Shown: positions 62,984 through 64,000 of the stretch, one piece after another
Position numbering within the stretch: position 1 is the stretch's first letter
How the letters are laid out: the number at the start of each line of letters is the position of its first letter
Source: Methylobacter marinus A45
GTDB lineage: Bacteria; Pseudomonadota; Gammaproteobacteria; Methylococcales; Methylomonadaceae
Reading direction: 5' to 3'
NCBI RefSeq assembly: GCF_000383855.1
Contig: NZ_KB912877.1
Coordinates: 1,522,616 to 1,586,615, forward strand
Length of the DNA: 64,000 bases
Notes under the pieces: model-generated
Database searches by the model: none
Told to the model about the DNA's origin: nothing
The model's input: only the letters and a program-made list of their open reading frames with translations
Program-made: the position numbers and the translations under genes

Positions 62984-63838
62984 CTACTTGTTCTTCAACC
63001 GGTAAAGCACCGAGATATCCTCATCGCCAAATCCGGCTTCCATCAGCTGTTCGTAATCGGCCAGCGTCTTGTCGACCAATGTCGTCGATGCACCGATCTG
63101 CCCTGCCATGGCCTGGCAAATTTTCAGGTCCTTGTGATGCAATGCCAGCTTGAAGCCCGGCGCGAAGGTGCCGCGCGTCATGGTCGGGCCGCGGTGTTCG
63201 AGAAACCAGTTGCCGGCCGCGCCGCCTGAGATGACTTCAATCACCTTGTCCAACGGCAGGCCCTGCGCCTGACCGAAGGCCAGCGCCTCGGTCACGGCCT
63301 GATTGATGCCGGCGGCCATGATCTGGTTGACGGCCTTCGTGTTCTGACCCGCGCCGGTCGGCCCCATGTGCGTGATGCGGCTCGCCATGGCCATCAGTAC
63401 CGGCCGGACTTTTTCCAGGGTATCGGCATCGCCGCCTATCATCATGGCCAGCGTGCCTTTGTTGGCGCCTTCGACGCCGCCCGATACCGGCGCATCGAGA
63501 AATGCGGCCTGTTTTTCGGCCAGGATCGCGGCGGCTTTTTTGGCCGTTTCGCTGCTGACCGTGGACATGTCGACGACGATCGAGCCGGGCTTGACAGTAG
63601 TGGCGACGGCATTGACGACATCCAGCACATCCTGATCAGCGGAAACGCAGATCAGCACAATGTCGGCTTCAGCGGCCAATGCCTGGGGTGTTGCATAAGC
63701 GGTCACGCCCAGGCCTTCGGCCAGGCTTTGCGCCGTTGCCGCCGTGCGGTTGTAAACCGCTGTTAAATAGCCAGCGGCGGCTAGGTTTCTGGCCATGCCG
63801 GCGCCCATCGCGCCGAGTCCGATCATGCCTGCTTTCAT
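62984..63838 (-). CDS. NAD(P)-dependent beta-hydroxyacid dehydrogenase (GarR/GlxR/HIBADH family)
   Basis: 284-residue cytoplasmic oxidoreductase. Rossmann motif IGLGAMGAGMARNLAAAGY, then NRTAATAQ; the substrate loop DAPVSGGVEGANKGTLA; catalytic Lys in GAGQNTKAVNQIM; and the C-terminal FKLALHHKDLKI. Family members act on tartronate semialdehyde, 3-hydroxyisobutyrate, succinic semialdehyde or glyoxylate; the exact substrate cannot be fixed from motifs. A 3' fragment is present at 55157-55303. It is the last gene and stands alone. Confidence 0.85.
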   Translation of the reverse strand: MKAGMIGLGAMGAGMARNLAAAGYLTAVYNRTAATAQSLAEGLGVTAYATPQALAAEADIVLICVSADQDVLDVVNAVATTVKPGSIVVDMSTVSSETAKKAAAILAEKQAAFLDAPVSGGVEGANKGTLAMMIGGDADTLEKVRPVLMAMASRITHMGPTGAGQNTKAVNQIMAAGINQAVTEALAFGQAQGLPLDKVIEVISGGAAGNWFLEHRGPTMTRGTFAPGFKLALHHKDLKICQAMAGQIGASTTLVDKTLADYEQLMEAGFGDEDISVLYRLKNK

Positions 63839-63921
63839 GATATCTCCAGTTGAAAATGATATGTGATACGTATCCTATAGCCGGACGGGGACATATTGCT
63901 CCGCCCGAAAAGCTCATTATT

Positions 63922-64000
63922 TAGGATTTGGCTAAAAATGACTTCCTGAAATTAGCTAGCGGCACGATGCGCCTCCTGGTGCCGGCACATCCTGTGCTTA
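63922..64000. repeat. Dispersed repeat family 2, copy C (inner deletion, reaches window edge)
   Basis: Left end matches 62752-62781 and right part (GATGCGCCTCCTG to the GGCACATCCT end) matches 62856-62891. May continue beyond the window. Confidence 0.75.

Noticed and set aside
1-64000. tRNA, rRNA, complete IS elements or prophage genes
   Set aside because: I looked through the intergenic regions and found no cloverleaf-type sequence, rRNA segment, transposase or phage structural gene.

Overview
The window is a 64-kb stretch of a Gram-negative bacterial chromosome. Curli export genes, two type IV minor-pilin clusters, a TonB receptor, HspQ and a full outer-membrane porin point to a gammaproteobacterium. 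Next to a 6-phosphogluconate/glucose-6-phosphate dehydrogenase pair, a multihaem c-type cytochrome and a large inorganic-carbon uptake locus, a Methylococcales-like (methanotroph) host is a reasonable guess. No methane monooxygenase or other diagnostic C1 gene is present, so this is inference. No rRNA, tRNA, CRISPR array or transposase gene was seen.

Layout. 1-2.9 kb: a BaeS-type sensor kinase cut by the left edge, divergent from a DUF4405 membrane protein and an M20 peptidase. 2.9-7.4 kb: a curli locus on the minus strand (CsgB-like, a CsgA-like protein with a 130-residue internal duplication, an unusual leaderless curlin-repeat protein, csgE, csgF, csgG). 8.3-10.7 kb: ribA, a GGCT-fold protein, hspQ and a methyltransferase. 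10.7-27.6 kb: an inorganic-carbon (Ci) island. It holds DabA and DabB with three further NuoM/NuoN-type antiporter-like subunits, a SulP transporter, a tandem universal-stress protein, a beta-carbonic anhydrase, an OmpR/TctE-type two-component system, and two paralogous small membrane proteins of unrecognised family. 27.6-32.1 kb: a flippase, a calcium-loop lipoprotein and a phosphate-type porin behind a Pho box. 32.6-38.3 kb: a Fur-box TonB receptor, then gnd and zwf. 38.4-42.2 kb: a DUF4383 protein, an AI-2E-type permease and the methionine-salvage genes mtnB-mtnD-mtnC. 42.5-48.4 kb: icd, an adaptor plus ABC ATPase without a permease, and a pentahaem cytochrome. 49-62.5 kb: two separate type IV minor-pilin clusters. 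The first lacks PilY1 but has a PilV-like pilin enlarged with Ig-like repeats. The second is complete with PilY1 and PilE. The last gene is a beta-hydroxyacid dehydrogenase whose broken 3' copy lies between the two clusters.

How the genes fit together. The most interesting signal is regulatory. Two minus-strand promoters, one before the carbonic anhydrase and one before the small membrane protein that leads into the dab genes, share an almost identical module: two TGAAAGGTT repeats 11 bp apart, then TACAAT six bases further on. The OmpR-family regulator encoded beside one of them is the obvious candidate to bind both. This makes the carbonic anhydrase, SulP, DAB and small membrane proteins look like one regulon for CO2/bicarbonate acquisition.

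Spaces between genes carry many dispersed palindromes of at least four families. Two copies of one family differ by compensatory changes, one element supplies the stop codon of mtnC, and a 102-bp tandem duplication has created a short upstream ORF before the AI-2E permease.
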